Below are positions 7,532-15,711 of a stretch of 64,000 bases of DNA, in pieces. The stretch covers positions 372,001 to 436,000 of the forward strand of contig NZ_JBIYZW010000003.1 in assembly GCF_044628455.1 (NCBI RefSeq). Direction: 5' to 3'. Source of the DNA: Solirubrum sp044628455 (lineage in GTDB: Bacteria; Bacteroidota; Bacteroidia; Cytophagales; Hymenobacteraceae). Numbering within the stretch: the stretch's first letter is position 1; every line of letters begins with the position of its first letter. Under the pieces are notes generated by a model. The model worked only from the letters and a program-made list of their open reading frames with translations. It had not been told where the DNA came from and ran no database searches. The position numbers and the translations under genes are program-made.

Positions 7532-10492
7532 TTAGAACGGCGCGCCGCCGGGGCCACCACCGGGGCGGCCGGGACCGAAGCCGTCGGGGCGGCCGGGGCG
7601 GTCGGCGCCGGGCTCGTCGGGGCCGGCGGGGCCGCTGCCGAAGCTGCGGATGTTGTAGGTGAACATCAGCATCAGGTAGCGCTGCAGGATGTTGGTGCGC
7701 ACGTCCTCGGTGTAGGCGGCCGTGATGTTGCGCTGAATGCTGTTGTTCTGGCCCAGCAGGTCGAAGGCGTAGAGCTGCAGCTCGCCGTTCTGCTTCTTGA
7801 ACACCTTCTTGCCGATGCTGCCGTTCCAGAGCACGAAGTTCTGGTTGAAGCCCGCCGACAAGCCCGAGAAGGAAATGTGGTTCACGTCGGACTTGATGGT
7901 GATGCCGCGGGCCACGATCCAGCTAAAGCGCAGGGTGGTGTTCTGGCGGAAGTACTGGTTGTCGACCTGCCCCTCGAGCGAGTTGCGCACGTAGCTCTGC
8001 TGCGAGTTCGAGGAAAGAGTGAAGTCGAACTGCGGGCTGATGTTGCTGCTCAGGGCCACGCCCAGCCCCAGGGTAGGCGTGCGGTTGTAGTTCAGCTCCT
8101 GGTTCACGATGCCCGGCGTCTGGGTGTAGCTGCCCGAGGCGTTCAAATTCAGGTTGGACTTGAGCAAGGCCAGCGGCAAACTGTAGTTGACGAAGGAGCG
8201 CAGCGAGTACTGCTCGTTGAGGTTGATGGGCTGGGTAACCTGCCCGCCCGCCGGCACCACCACCCCGCCGATGGCCGTGGGGCGGTCCACCACGCGGGTG
8301 CTGTTGGTGATGTAGTTGTTGGTGTAGGAGCCGCCGAGCAGGGCGAAAAACGAGCGGGACTTCTCGGGCTGGGCCGAGGAGTAGCGGGCAAACAGGTTGT
8401 GGCCGTACTCCTGGCGCAGGTTGGCGTTGCCGGTGGTAATCTGCAGCGGGTTGGCATTGTTGACCACCTCCTGCAGCTGGCTGATGCTCGGGGCCTGGGT
8501 GCGCGAGCGGTACATCAGGCGCAGGTTCTGCTGCTTGGAGAAGTTGTAGCGCAGCATGGCGTTGGGCAGCACGTTCACGAACGTGCGGCGGGTGGAGGCG
8601 GCTACCGGGAAGGTCTGCTCGTTGCGCAGCTCGGCCTGCTGCACCGCGGTGCCCACCATCCACTGCAGCTGCTCGCTGTTGTAGCGGTAGCTCAGCTCCC
8701 CGGCGTTGGTCAGGTAGCGGCTCTCAAACACGTTGCTCAGCGGCAGGTTAGGCAAATCGTAGCGCCCGGTCTGGGCGTTGTAGTTGAAGGCCGGCCGCTC
8801 CGAGTCGTTGGGGGTGTAGGCGAGGCGGTAGGTGGCCTGCAGCTGGCTTTTGGGGCTCAGCGGCTCGGTGTAGTTCACGTTGCCGTTCCAGGCCCAGCCC
8901 ACCTGGTCGAGGCGGGTGTACTGGTCGGTGATGCTGCGGCGCACCGGGGTGCGGGTGAAGTCCTCGTTGTCGGAGTAGAGGTAGTTGCTGCCGTTGCGGC
9001 TGTTGTAGGTCGTGTTCAGCCCCAGCGAGAGGGTGCGCCCGCGCTTCAGGAAGCGGTGGCGGTAGAGCAGCTGGTTGCCGAAGGTGATGCCGGTCTGGGC
9101 CGCGCGGTAGTCGCTGCCGTTGGTGCTGCGCAGCGAGTCGGGAATGTCGCCGATGCCGGGGCGGAAGGCCTGCCCGTCGAGGGCGCTGCGGTTGGTGTTG
9201 CGCTGCACCGTCAGGCGGGGCTGCCACAGCAGCGAGTTCAGCGAGTCAAACTTGTGCTCCACGCGCAGGTTCACCCGGTTGTTGATGTTGCGGCTGCTGC
9301 CCTGGGCCTCTTCGCGGTAGAGCAGGGGCGACACCGTGTCGGGCAGAATGAAGCTGCGGTTGGTGCTGCTGCCGAGGGTATTGTCGGCCAGGTTGAAGAA
9401 GTAGCTGCCCTGCACCTCGGTTTTGGTGCCCAGGGTGTTGGAGTAGTTGATGCCCAGCGCGTGGGTGCGCGAAATGCCGTTGCTCTGGTTTACCAGAAAG
9501 TCGCTGGCATTGCCGCCGCCTCCGCCCCCGGGGTTGCCGCCGCCCTGGCCGCCGGGCCGGCCGCCCCCGCCGCCGCGGTTGCCGCCCCCACCTCCGCCGC
9601 CCTGGCGCGAGCTGCCCACCACGCCCAGCAAGTCCTCGGTGCCGAAGTTCTGCTCGTTCACGTTGTTGGACTGGGCCAGCACCGAGAAACGCTCCTTGCC
9701 CCGGAACGAGTTGATGTTGCCGCCCACCCGGTACTTGTCGTTGCCGTTGTCGGGGCCGTAGCCGGCCTGCACGCGCCCAAACTTGCCGTTGCGAAACTGC
9801 GGCTTGGTCACGATGTTGATGGTTTTCTGCTGGTTGCCGTCGTCGAAGCCGGTAAACTGGGCCTGGTCCGACGAGCGGTCATACACCTGAATCTTGTCGA
9901 TGACCTCGGCCGGCAAGTTGCGCAGCACCGCGTCGGGGTCGTTGCCGAAAAACTCCTTGCCGTCGACCAGGATGCGCTGCACCTGCTCGCCCTGGGCCTG
10001 TACCTTGCCGTCGGCGCCCACCGTCACGCCGGGCATCTTGGTGATGAGGTCCTGGGCGTTGGCGTCGGGGTTGGTTTTGAAGGCCCGCGAGTCAAACTGG
10101 GCCGTGTCGCCCTTCTGCACCGCCGCCGCGGCCTGGCCCGTCACTTCCACGCCCTTGAGCGTGATGCCGCCGCTGCTGAGGCCCAGCGTGCCCAGCACCA
10201 CCGGCCCGCTGTTCACCGTTACGGCGCGCTTGATGGCCTGGTAGCCCAGAAACGACACCGTGAGCCGGTAGCGGCCGGGCGCGTTGCCGGGAATGGTGAA
10301 GTTGCCCTCGGGGTCGACGGGGGCGCCGGTGCGGGCCGAGTCGGGGGCGAGGCGGGTCAGCAGCACGTTGGCGCCAATCAGCGGCGACTGGTCTTTGCTG
10401 TCGACCACGCGGCCGCTGACGGGAAAAGACTGGGCTGCGGCCTGGCCGGCCACGAGCAGGCAGGTCAGCAGCCAAAGTAGGCGTTGTTTCAT
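7532..10492 (-). CDS. Outer-membrane beta-barrel / TonB-dependent receptor-like protein
   Basis: A 986-residue outer-membrane protein. It has a signal peptide (MKQRLLWLLTCLLVAGQAAAQ), a carboxypeptidase-regulatory-like beta-sandwich (FPVSGRVVDSKDQSPLIGAN, about 22-105), a plug-like domain (about 120-230, with VLRNLPAEVIDKIQVYD), then a long barrel with alternating aromatic strands. A glycine-run segment around residues 310-350 (SSRQGGGGGGGNRGGGGG and onward) is an inserted low-complexity loop. The C-terminus is also Gly/Pro/Asp-rich, ending in GGAPF. It resembles the Bacteroidota outer membrane beta-barrel family that lacks a SusD partner; none is adjacent here. I chose ATG 10492 because the signal peptide begins there. 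The ligand is unknown. Confidence 0.88.
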   Translation of the reverse strand: MKQRLLWLLTCLLVAGQAAAQSFPVSGRVVDSKDQSPLIGANVLLTRLAPDSARTGAPVDPEGNFTIPGNAPGRYRLTVSFLGYQAIKRAVTVNSGPVVLGTLGLSSGGITLKGVEVTGQAAAAVQKGDTAQFDSRAFKTNPDANAQDLITKMPGVTVGADGKVQAQGEQVQRILVDGKEFFGNDPDAVLRNLPAEVIDKIQVYDRSSDQAQFTGFDDGNQQKTINIVTKPQFRNGKFGRVQAGYGPDNGNDKYRVGGNINSFRGKERFSVLAQSNNVNEQNFGTEDLLGVVGSSRQGGGGGGGNRGGGGGRPGGQGGGNPGGGGGGNASDFLVNQSNGISRTHALGINYSNTLGTKTEVQGSYFFNLADNTLGSSTNRSFILPDTVSPLLYREEAQGSSRNINNRVNLRVEHKFDSLNSLLWQPRLTVQRNTNRSALDGQAFRPGIGDIPDSLRSTNGSDYRAAQTGITFGNQLLYRHRFLKRGRTLSLGLNTTYNSRNGSNYLYSDNEDFTRTPVRRSITDQYTRLDQVGWAWNGNVNYTEPLSPKSQLQATYRLAYTPNDSERPAFNYNAQTGRYDLPNLPLSNVFESRYLTNAGELSYRYNSEQLQWMVGTAVQQAELRNEQTFPVAASTRRTFVNVLPNAMLRYNFSKQQNLRLMYRSRTQAPSISQLQEVVNNANPLQITTGNANLRQEYGHNLFARYSSAQPEKSRSFFALLGGSYTNNYITNSTRVVDRPTAIGGVVVPAGGQVTQPINLNEQYSLRSFVNYSLPLALLKSNLNLNASGSYTQTPGIVNQELNYNRTPTLGLGVALSSNISPQFDFTLSSNSQQSYVRNSLEGQVDNQYFRQNTTLRFSWIVARGITIKSDVNHISFSGLSAGFNQNFVLWNGSIGKKVFKKQNGELQLYAFDLLGQNNSIQRNITAAYTEDVRTNILQRYLMLMFTYNIRSFGSGPAGPDEPGADRPGRPDGFGPGRPGGGPGGAPF

Positions 10493-10655
10493 GAGTATCC
10501 GGCGGAGTGAGCCACCGCCCTCTGACAGGTCGGCGGCCCCAATGTTTAACGGGCGTTGTATACGCAGGGCCGGTTGGCAGGGTCCGCCCAAGCTTGCAAG
10601 TAGGGGGAGCCGAGCGGCAGCCGGCTGAAAGCCAGGGGCTCGTGGCTAACCGGCC

Positions 10656-11303
10656 TCAGCGTTTGCGGACCAGGAAAAGTCCGTCGCGCAGGGGCAAAAA
10701 CACGTTTTCCACCCGCTCGTCCTGCTGCACGAAGTCGTTGAAGTCGCGCACGGCCTGCCCGTCCTTGTCGGCGGCCTTGAGCGGGTAAGCGGGCAGCACC
10801 TTGCCGCTCCACAGCACGTTGTCGACCAGCACGAAGCCGCCGGGGCGTACCCGGGGCAGCACCAGCTCGTAGTACACGCGGTTGCGAATCTTGTCGGCGT
10901 CGATGAACACCATATCCCAGGTTTCGGTTAGCGCGGGAATCAGCTGCTCGGCATCGCCGATGTGCAGGTGCACGCGCCCCCGCAGCCCAGCCTGCTGTAC
11001 GTAGCGCTCCACCCGGCTGCGCAATTCGGGGTTTTGCTCCACGGTGTGCAGCTCGCCGTCCTCGGCCAGGCCCTCGGCCAAGCACAGGGCCGAGTAGCCG
11101 GTGAACGTGCCCAGCTCCAGCACCCGGCGCGGGCGTACCATGTGGCTGAGCATGCTCAGGAGTCGGCCCTGAAAATGGCCCGAAAGCATGCGTGGCATCA
11201 GCGTCTGCAGGTGGGTTTCGCGCACCAGCTGCCCCAGCAGCGCCGGCTCGGGCGAGGTATGCGCGTCGGCGTACTGCTGAACCTCGGCTTCACTCACATT
11301 CAT
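10656..11303 (-). CDS. Class I SAM-dependent O-methyltransferase (caffeoyl-CoA OMT-like)
   Basis: A 215-residue cytosolic methyltransferase. SAM-binding motif I is RRVLELGTFTGYSALCLAEGL (about 59-79), followed by ELHTVEQNPE and the metal/catalytic block TWDMVFIDADKIRNRVYYE. FVLVDNVLWSGKVL near residue 165 is the family's motif containing the metal ligand Asp-Asn. This matches the cation-dependent O-methyltransferases (Methyltransf_3), which in bacteria methylate catechol-like compounds of usually unknown identity. It lies downstream of the SRA-HNH gene but is separated from it by a strong hairpin at 11333-11369. Confidence 0.9.
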   Translation of the reverse strand: MNVSEAEVQQYADAHTSPEPALLGQLVRETHLQTLMPRMLSGHFQGRLLSMLSHMVRPRRVLELGTFTGYSALCLAEGLAEDGELHTVEQNPELRSRVERYVQQAGLRGRVHLHIGDAEQLIPALTETWDMVFIDADKIRNRVYYELVLPRVRPGGFVLVDNVLWSGKVLPAYPLKAADKDGQAVRDFNDFVQQDERVENVFLPLRDGLFLVRKR

Positions 11304-11332
11304 GGGTTTTCTTGAATTACGTAAACGGTGGA

Positions 11333-11369
11333 CCCGGGCGCGGCAACCAAAGATGCTGCCGCGCCCGGG
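11333..11369 (-). terminator. 13-bp GC-rich hairpin between SRA-HNH and methyltransferase genes
   Basis: CCCGGGCGCGGCA at 11333-11345 and TGCCGCGCCCGGG at 11357-11369 form a perfect 13-bp stem with an 11-nt loop. It is 46 bp past the stop of the minus-strand SRA-HNH gene. The loop contains, on the minus strand, CATCTTTG, one base from the -7 promoter consensus, so the element may combine a terminator with the promoter of the downstream methyltransferase. Confidence 0.65.
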
Positions 11370-11414
11370 CCTGGCCCTCCTGTTCTGTTCTGCTTGCCGG
11401 ATTTAAGGGACCGT

Positions 11415-12329
11415 TCAGGCTTGCAGCGGCCCGTTGGCTACGAAGAAATGCTCCCGGTGGTAGGCTACGCATTCCAGGTTCAGCGTGTGCCGCTGGTGCA
11501 GTTGCAGTTTCCCCGGCATTCCCAGTAGCTCCAAATCGTTCTTAAAAGTCCACGCACCCAGGTCAAACAACACGTGGTGGTTAGGGCAAAGACACAGGGC
11601 ATTGGCCAGCACGTCGGGGCCGTGGTGCGGCGCCCCCAGTGGCCGAATGTGCGCGGCTTCGGCGTACGGACCGGCCGAACCTTGCAGCCGTGCTTGGCAG
11701 ACTTGGCAATGGAAATCGTAAAGGCGCTTGACTTCCCGCGTCAGGGCTGTATCGCGCACAATGCGCAGCGTGGTGGTTTCCCGGCGTTCGGGCCGGCCGT
11801 ACCCGGCCGCTGGCTCCTGCACCTGGGTGAACAGATCAGTTGTTCCCGGATGCAGGGCCGGCGGCTCGGCAGTGGTTTCCGGCAGTTGCTCCAGCTCAAA
11901 GCGCCACACCCCGTGGCCCGACTTGCCCGGCTCATGCCAGAAGCGCACTACCCGGTAAAGTCCGGCGTAACGGTAAAAGCTTTGCCGGTTTTCGGTCACT
12001 TTGCGCGTCACGCGCAGCGGCAGTCCCGTGGTTTGGTTGCGCGCCAGTTCCAGGTTGGCCCCGGTCAGGGTCTGGTCGGCTACCTGCTGCCCTGATTCGG
12101 CGCTCCGCCCTCCCTTGCCGGTGTAGATGATGACCGAGCCGTAGTCGGCGTCATCTTCGTAGCCGCCCGACAGCACAATGGATTCAGCGCCCACTCCTTG
12201 CCGAGCGCTGATGCCGGCCTGGGTTTGGCGGTGGACCCCCGCGCTCCACAGTTCCATACGGTTGCGGAATTCGTGGCCTGGCAAAATGCCCGAAATGGAG
12301 CCGAAAGTAGGCGGAGGCGCTGGTGACAT
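11415..12329 (-). CDS. SRA (YDG) domain plus HNH endonuclease: modification-dependent restriction enzyme
   Basis: A 304-residue two-domain protein. Residues 8-165 form an SRA/YDG domain, recognisable from GSISGILPGHEF, the GVHRQTQAGISA block, IVLSGGYEDDADYG and IIYTGKGGR; SRA domains flip out and read 5-methylcytosine or 5-hydroxymethylcytosine. Residues about 205-262 form an HNH nuclease: CQVC zinc knuckle, EAAHIRPLG, then LCLCPNHHVLFDLGAW with the second CxxH-type knuckle. This arrangement is that of the SRA-HNH type IV-like restriction endonucleases, which cut modified foreign DNA. No methyltransferase gene is adjacent, as expected for such systems. It starts 16 bp downstream of the M16 protease stop, so it may share that transcript. 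All key HNH residues appear intact. Confidence 0.9.
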   Translation of the reverse strand: MSPAPPPTFGSISGILPGHEFRNRMELWSAGVHRQTQAGISARQGVGAESIVLSGGYEDDADYGSVIIYTGKGGRSAESGQQVADQTLTGANLELARNQTTGLPLRVTRKVTENRQSFYRYAGLYRVVRFWHEPGKSGHGVWRFELEQLPETTAEPPALHPGTTDLFTQVQEPAAGYGRPERRETTTLRIVRDTALTREVKRLYDFHCQVCQARLQGSAGPYAEAAHIRPLGAPHHGPDVLANALCLCPNHHVLFDLGAWTFKNDLELLGMPGKLQLHQRHTLNLECVAYHREHFFVANGPLQA

Positions 12330-12345
12330 AGCCTGGCTACTGGTC

Positions 12346-13596
12346 TTAGCCCCGGGCTTTCTTGCCCTCCGGCACGTACTGCAGCATGCTCAGCTGTTCC
12401 TCGCGCAGCACCTCGTTGGCCAGCTCCTGCAGCTCCGGCGAAGTAACCTGCTGAATGCGCCCGAAGATTTCGTTGAGCGACTCCACCCGGCCCAAATCCA
12501 GGGTGCTCTTGCCCAGCAGCTGCATCATGCCGCCGTTGCTTTCCTCGGCCATGGCCAGCTGGCCCATCAGCTGCTCCTTGGCTACGTGCAGCTGCGAGCT
12601 GGTCAGGGGCTTTTCGCGCAGGGTACGCAGCTCTTTCAGTACCAGGCCGGTGGTGCGCTCCAGCTGCCGTTTCTCGGTGGCGAAGTAAATGCCGAACAAA
12701 CCCGTGTCGGTGTAGGGCGAGTAGCTCGCGTCGATGCTGTACACCAGGCCGTACTTCTCGCGCACGCCCATGTTCAGGCGCGAGTTCATGCCGGGCCCCC
12801 CCAGAATGTTGGTGAGCATGAAAAACGGCAGGCGCCGGGCGTCGGGCAGCGAGTAGGCCGCGCAGCCAATGAGCGAGTGGGCCTGGGTAATGGGCTTCTC
12901 CACCGTTTGCCGGGTGGGGGCGTGCACCGCAAACGGCACCCGCGGCCGCGCCCCGGTCTGGGCCGGCAGCGGGGCCAGGTACTTATCGGCCAGCCGCTTC
13001 ACCTGCTTAAACGGCAGGTTGCTCACCGAGCTGAACACCAGCCGGTCGGTGCGCACCTGCTCGCCCAGAAACCGGCGGAAGTCGGCCTGCTGAAAGCCCG
13101 ACACGCTTTCGCGGGTGCCCAGGATGTTGTGGCCCAGCGCGTGCTGCCCAAACACCACCGCGTCGAAGTCGTCGATGATGGCGTCCTCGGGCGCGTCGTG
13201 GTACATGGCCATTTCCTCCAGAATCACCCCGCGCTCCTTCTCAATCTCCTTCAGCGGAAACACGGAGTGAAACGTCAAATCCGTCAGCAGCTCAAACGCC
13301 CGCTCGAAGTGGGTGCTCAGCAGCGAGGCGTAGAAGCAGATTTTCTCCTTGGTGGTGTAGGCGTTCAGCTCGCCGCCCACGTTTTCCAGCCGGTTCAGAA
13401 TGTGAAACGACTTGCGCTTCTCGGTGCCCTTGAAGGCCATGTGCTCCCAGAAGTGCGCCAGCCCGTACTGCTCGGGCTGCTCGTCGCGCGAGCCGATGTC
13501 GAGCAAAAAGCCGCAGTGGGCCACTTTGGTGTGCGGCACCTGCTTGTGCAGCAGCCGGATGCCGTTGGGGTATTCGTGCAGGTCGTAATCGAGCAT
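12346..13596 (-). CDS. M16 family zinc metallopeptidase (pitrilysin-type, active subunit)
   Basis: A 416-residue peptidase with the inverted zinc motif HFWEH at residues 48-52 (HxxEH; the usual form is HFLEH), followed by MAFKGTEKR and the downstream glutamate ligand region ERGVILEEMAMYHD. Length and the C-terminal M16 half (RVPFAVHAPTRQTVEKPITQ and onwards) match single-chain bacterial M16B peptidases such as PqqL-like or processing-peptidase-like enzymes. No signal peptide is visible, so it may be cytoplasmic. I chose ATG 13596: the -7 element TATCTTTG (minus strand, 13680-13687) lies upstream, and a longer in-frame start at 13794 would be upstream of that promoter. Confidence 0.9.
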   Translation of the reverse strand: MLDYDLHEYPNGIRLLHKQVPHTKVAHCGFLLDIGSRDEQPEQYGLAHFWEHMAFKGTEKRKSFHILNRLENVGGELNAYTTKEKICFYASLLSTHFERAFELLTDLTFHSVFPLKEIEKERGVILEEMAMYHDAPEDAIIDDFDAVVFGQHALGHNILGTRESVSGFQQADFRRFLGEQVRTDRLVFSSVSNLPFKQVKRLADKYLAPLPAQTGARPRVPFAVHAPTRQTVEKPITQAHSLIGCAAYSLPDARRLPFFMLTNILGGPGMNSRLNMGVREKYGLVYSIDASYSPYTDTGLFGIYFATEKRQLERTTGLVLKELRTLREKPLTSSQLHVAKEQLMGQLAMAEESNGGMMQLLGKSTLDLGRVESLNEIFGRIQQVTSPELQELANEVLREEQLSMLQYVPEGKKARG

Positions 13597-13679
13597 GTAT
13601 AGCAGGCAGGCCGCCCCAGGCGGGGTGGCGCGTACAAAAACAAAAAAGAAACGTGGCCCGGGTGAAGGCGGCCGGTCTA

Positions 13680-13687
13680 CAAAGATA
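13680..13687 (-). promoter_or_regulatory. Bacteroidota -7 element for the M16 protease
   Basis: TATCTTTG on the minus strand matches TAnnTTTG exactly, 84 bp before the ATG at 13596. No TTG box is seen at the expected spacing. Confidence 0.5.
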
Positions 13688-13813
13688 GCCCCGCGCCCCG
13701 GTCCCGGTCCCGGTGCGCGTTGGGTCGCTCCCGGGCGTGCAGAGTTCAACAAGCCCACCGCCGTTTTGGTTGGCCCATTCCAGGGGAAGCCCAACCGTTT
13801 CAGGCGACTCGCC

Positions 13814-14905
13814 TCAGCCGAGGCTACCCGCGCCGCCGCAATGCTCCCTCTCCCCCGCAGAAGGTGCCGGGGGAGAGGCCCCCACCCACTGCTCCGCCTC
13901 GGCCAGCACCGCCAGCAGCTGCTGGGTCTGAATGCCGTGGGCGCAGTGGAAGTGGCCCAGCGGGCATTTGGGGTAGCCGTGCAGCCCGCAGGGCCGGCAG
14001 GCCAGCTCCTCGGGCAGCTCCACTACCCGCGCAAACGAGCTCAGCGGCCCAAACCCGAAGTAGGGCACCGTCGAGCAAAACACCGCGCAGGTGGGCGCAT
14101 CCACCGCCGAGGCCAGGTGCTGCGGGGCCGAGTCGTTCACGTACGTGAGCACCGCCCCGCGCATCAGCGCCGCCGAGGCCAGCAGCGAGAGCTGCCCCGC
14201 CAGGTTCACCACCCCCGGCCGGCCCGCTTCCTGCAGCAGCGCCGCGCACTCGGCCGCGTCGGGCGGTCCGCCCAGCAGGTACACCGTGTAGTGGGGGGGC
14301 AGGGCCCGCAGCAGCTTCACCCACTGCTCGCGCGGAAACTGCTTGGTAAACCACACCGAAGTCGGCGCAATGCACAGGTAAGGCCCCCCGGCCGCGTAGG
14401 GGGCCGCCGCCGCCTCGTCGGCCGCGGTGGGGTAGAGGCGCGGGCGCAGCAGCAGCCCCACGCTGTGCGGGTCCAGCAAGCTCAGGTTGCGCCCCACCTC
14501 GTGCAGGCCCGCCGCAAAGCCGTGCGGCACCCGCCGCGTAAAGGCCCAGCTCAGGGGGTTTTTGTCGAAGCCCACCCGCTCCGTGGCCCCCGAAAGCGCC
14601 GTCAGCAGCCCCGTGGAGGCAAAGCGCTGCAGGTTGTACACCCGCCCGTAGCCCCCGGCCCGAATCTGGCCCAGCAGCCGCCACAGCCCCCGGTACTTTT
14701 CCTGCTTCTTATCCCACACCAGCACCCGCCGCACGTGCGGGTGGCCCTGCAGCAGCCCCTCGTTGCCGCGGCGCACCAGCACGTCCACCGGCGTCTGCGG
14801 CTCGGTCTCGTGCAGGCGCTCCAGCAGCGCGGTAGCCAGAATAACGTCGCCGATAAAGGCGGTCTGAATCAGCAGGATGGGCGCGGCAGCAGCGGGGTGG
14901 GGCAT
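13814..14905 (-). CDS. Glycosyltransferase family 9 (heptosyltransferase-like)
   Basis: A 363-residue GT9 enzyme. It begins ILLIQTAFIGDVILATALLERL, the GT9 N-terminal signature, and has PYLCIAPTSVWFTKQFPREQW as the nucleotide-sugar region. The C-terminal half holds AVLTYVNDSAPQHLASAVDAP and the Cys-rich block CRPCGLHGYPKCPLGHFHCAHG typical of ADP-heptose:LPS heptosyltransferases. It probably adds a sugar to the lipopolysaccharide core or another surface glycan. The last residues (about 348-363) are encoded by a palindromic repeat that appears to have invaded the 3' end. A TATCTTTG -7 element lies at 14925-14932. A second GT9 gene is at 22738-23736. Confidence 0.88.
   Translation of the reverse strand: MPHPAAAAPILLIQTAFIGDVILATALLERLHETEPQTPVDVLVRRGNEGLLQGHPHVRRVLVWDKKQEKYRGLWRLLGQIRAGGYGRVYNLQRFASTGLLTALSGATERVGFDKNPLSWAFTRRVPHGFAAGLHEVGRNLSLLDPHSVGLLLRPRLYPTAADEAAAAPYAAGGPYLCIAPTSVWFTKQFPREQWVKLLRALPPHYTVYLLGGPPDAAECAALLQEAGRPGVVNLAGQLSLLASAALMRGAVLTYVNDSAPQHLASAVDAPTCAVFCSTVPYFGFGPLSSFARVVELPEELACRPCGLHGYPKCPLGHFHCAHGIQTQQLLAVLAEAEQWVGASPPAPSAGEREHCGGAGSLG
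13848..13877. repeat. Inverted repeat in the 3' end of the GT9 gene
   Basis: CTCTCCCCCG (13848-13857) and CGGGGGAGAG (13868-13877) form a perfect 10-bp stem over a 10-nt loop. It lies inside the last codons of the 13814-14905 gene and may also serve as its terminator. Confidence 0.65.
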
Positions 14906-14924
14906 GGGCAGGTAGGGCGGACCG

Positions 14925-14932
14925 CAAAGATA
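14925..14932 (-). promoter_or_regulatory. Bacteroidota -7 element for the GT9 gene
   Basis: TATCTTTG on the minus strand, 20 bp before the ATG at 14905, exact match to TAnnTTTG. The short leader implies a transcript starting about 12 nt before the start codon. Confidence 0.55.
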
Positions 14933-14978
14933 CCGCACGGCCGGCTGGCGCGGAACACCCGTAGAAGCGCTTAAAACA

Positions 14979-15011
14979 AGTGGTGCCACGGCTCCGAGCC
15001 GTGCCACCACT
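14979..15011. repeat. 33-bp palindromic intergenic repeat
   Basis: AGTGGTGCCACGGCTC at 14979-14994 pairs with 14996-15011 with one mismatch and a one-base centre. It lies between two minus-strand genes, 26 bp before the stop of 15037-15528, and resembles dispersed palindromic repeats rather than a terminator. Confidence 0.75.
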
Positions 15012-15036
15012 ACATTTACCCCGCACCGCCGTGGCG

Positions 15037-15528
15037 CTACTCCGGTTGCTTCAGCGTCACCAGCACCAGCTGCGTGCCCGGCTCGGCCCCGTATCCGGCC
15101 GATTCAGCCACCGTCAGCAGCCGAATGTCGCCGAGTTGCTTGCCAATGCGCCGCCGGGCCGCCTTCTGGTTGGCGTAGATGCGCGGCGGCCGACCCGGCA
15201 CCACCCACGGAATGCGGCTGCTAACGATGAGGACCTCGCGAAAAGGCTTGCAGACTACCAGGCCCAGCCTCGTCACGTCTTTCAGCACCTCCACCCGCAC
15301 AAGCTGAGCCGAATTAAGCTGATCCGGCGTGTTGGTGGGCGGTAGCAGAAACCCGTCAAGAATAAGTACCGGTGGCTCGGCGGGCTTCGAAGGTTGCGGG
15401 CGCTGAATTCTCATAATCCTAAAGGGGCCGGTGGTAGCAGCTTTAAGCGGCTCCGCCACCGTTGACTGGGCGCAAAGCGGGCAGCTCAGCAGCAGGGTGG
15501 CACCTAAGAAGAGGACAGGCCTTATCAT
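15037..15528 (-). CDS. Secreted orphan protein resembling a TonB-receptor plug segment
   Basis: A 163-residue protein with a signal peptide (MIRPVLFLGATLLLSCPLCAQ). The mature part has VLILDGFLLPPTN, then LNSAQLVRVEVLKDVTRLGL and REVLIVSSR. This order (a xxDG turn, an I/VEVLKD helix-strand and a V-L-I-x-S-R strand) is that of the plug domain of Bacteroidota TonB-dependent receptors, but no beta-barrel follows. It could be a free-standing plug-like or anti-sigma-contact module. I chose ATG 15528; ATG 15546 is equally possible and would only lengthen the signal peptide. Divergent from pepP across the 21-bp repeat array. Confidence 0.65.
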   Translation of the reverse strand: MIRPVLFLGATLLLSCPLCAQSTVAEPLKAATTGPFRIMRIQRPQPSKPAEPPVLILDGFLLPPTNTPDQLNSAQLVRVEVLKDVTRLGLVVCKPFREVLIVSSRIPWVVPGRPPRIYANQKAARRRIGKQLGDIRLLTVAESAGYGAEPGTQLVLVTLKQPE

Positions 15529-15711
15529 CAATTCGGCAGGAAGCATCAGCCTACGCAAGATAAGCGGCCCCGCCAATTGTCACCCGAGCAATCTGCCAGG
15601 CTGGCAACCAGCCGCTCTGGCGCTTTGGTTAACGCGCTTCCCATCCCCTTCCATGCGTCGCCGCGGCTCCCCCCCCGGAGAGGGGGCTGGGGGGTGAGGC
15701 AATCAAGGGCG

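Noticed and set aside
7277..10480. Plus-strand frame of 1067 codons opposite the TonB-type gene
   Set aside because: Shadow of the beta-barrel gene; no recognisable domain.
15640..15711. Small RNA or terminator in the C/G-rich run before the 21-bp array
   Set aside because: C7GG and G-runs can fold but give no stable hairpin with a T-run, and no convergent gene end is near.
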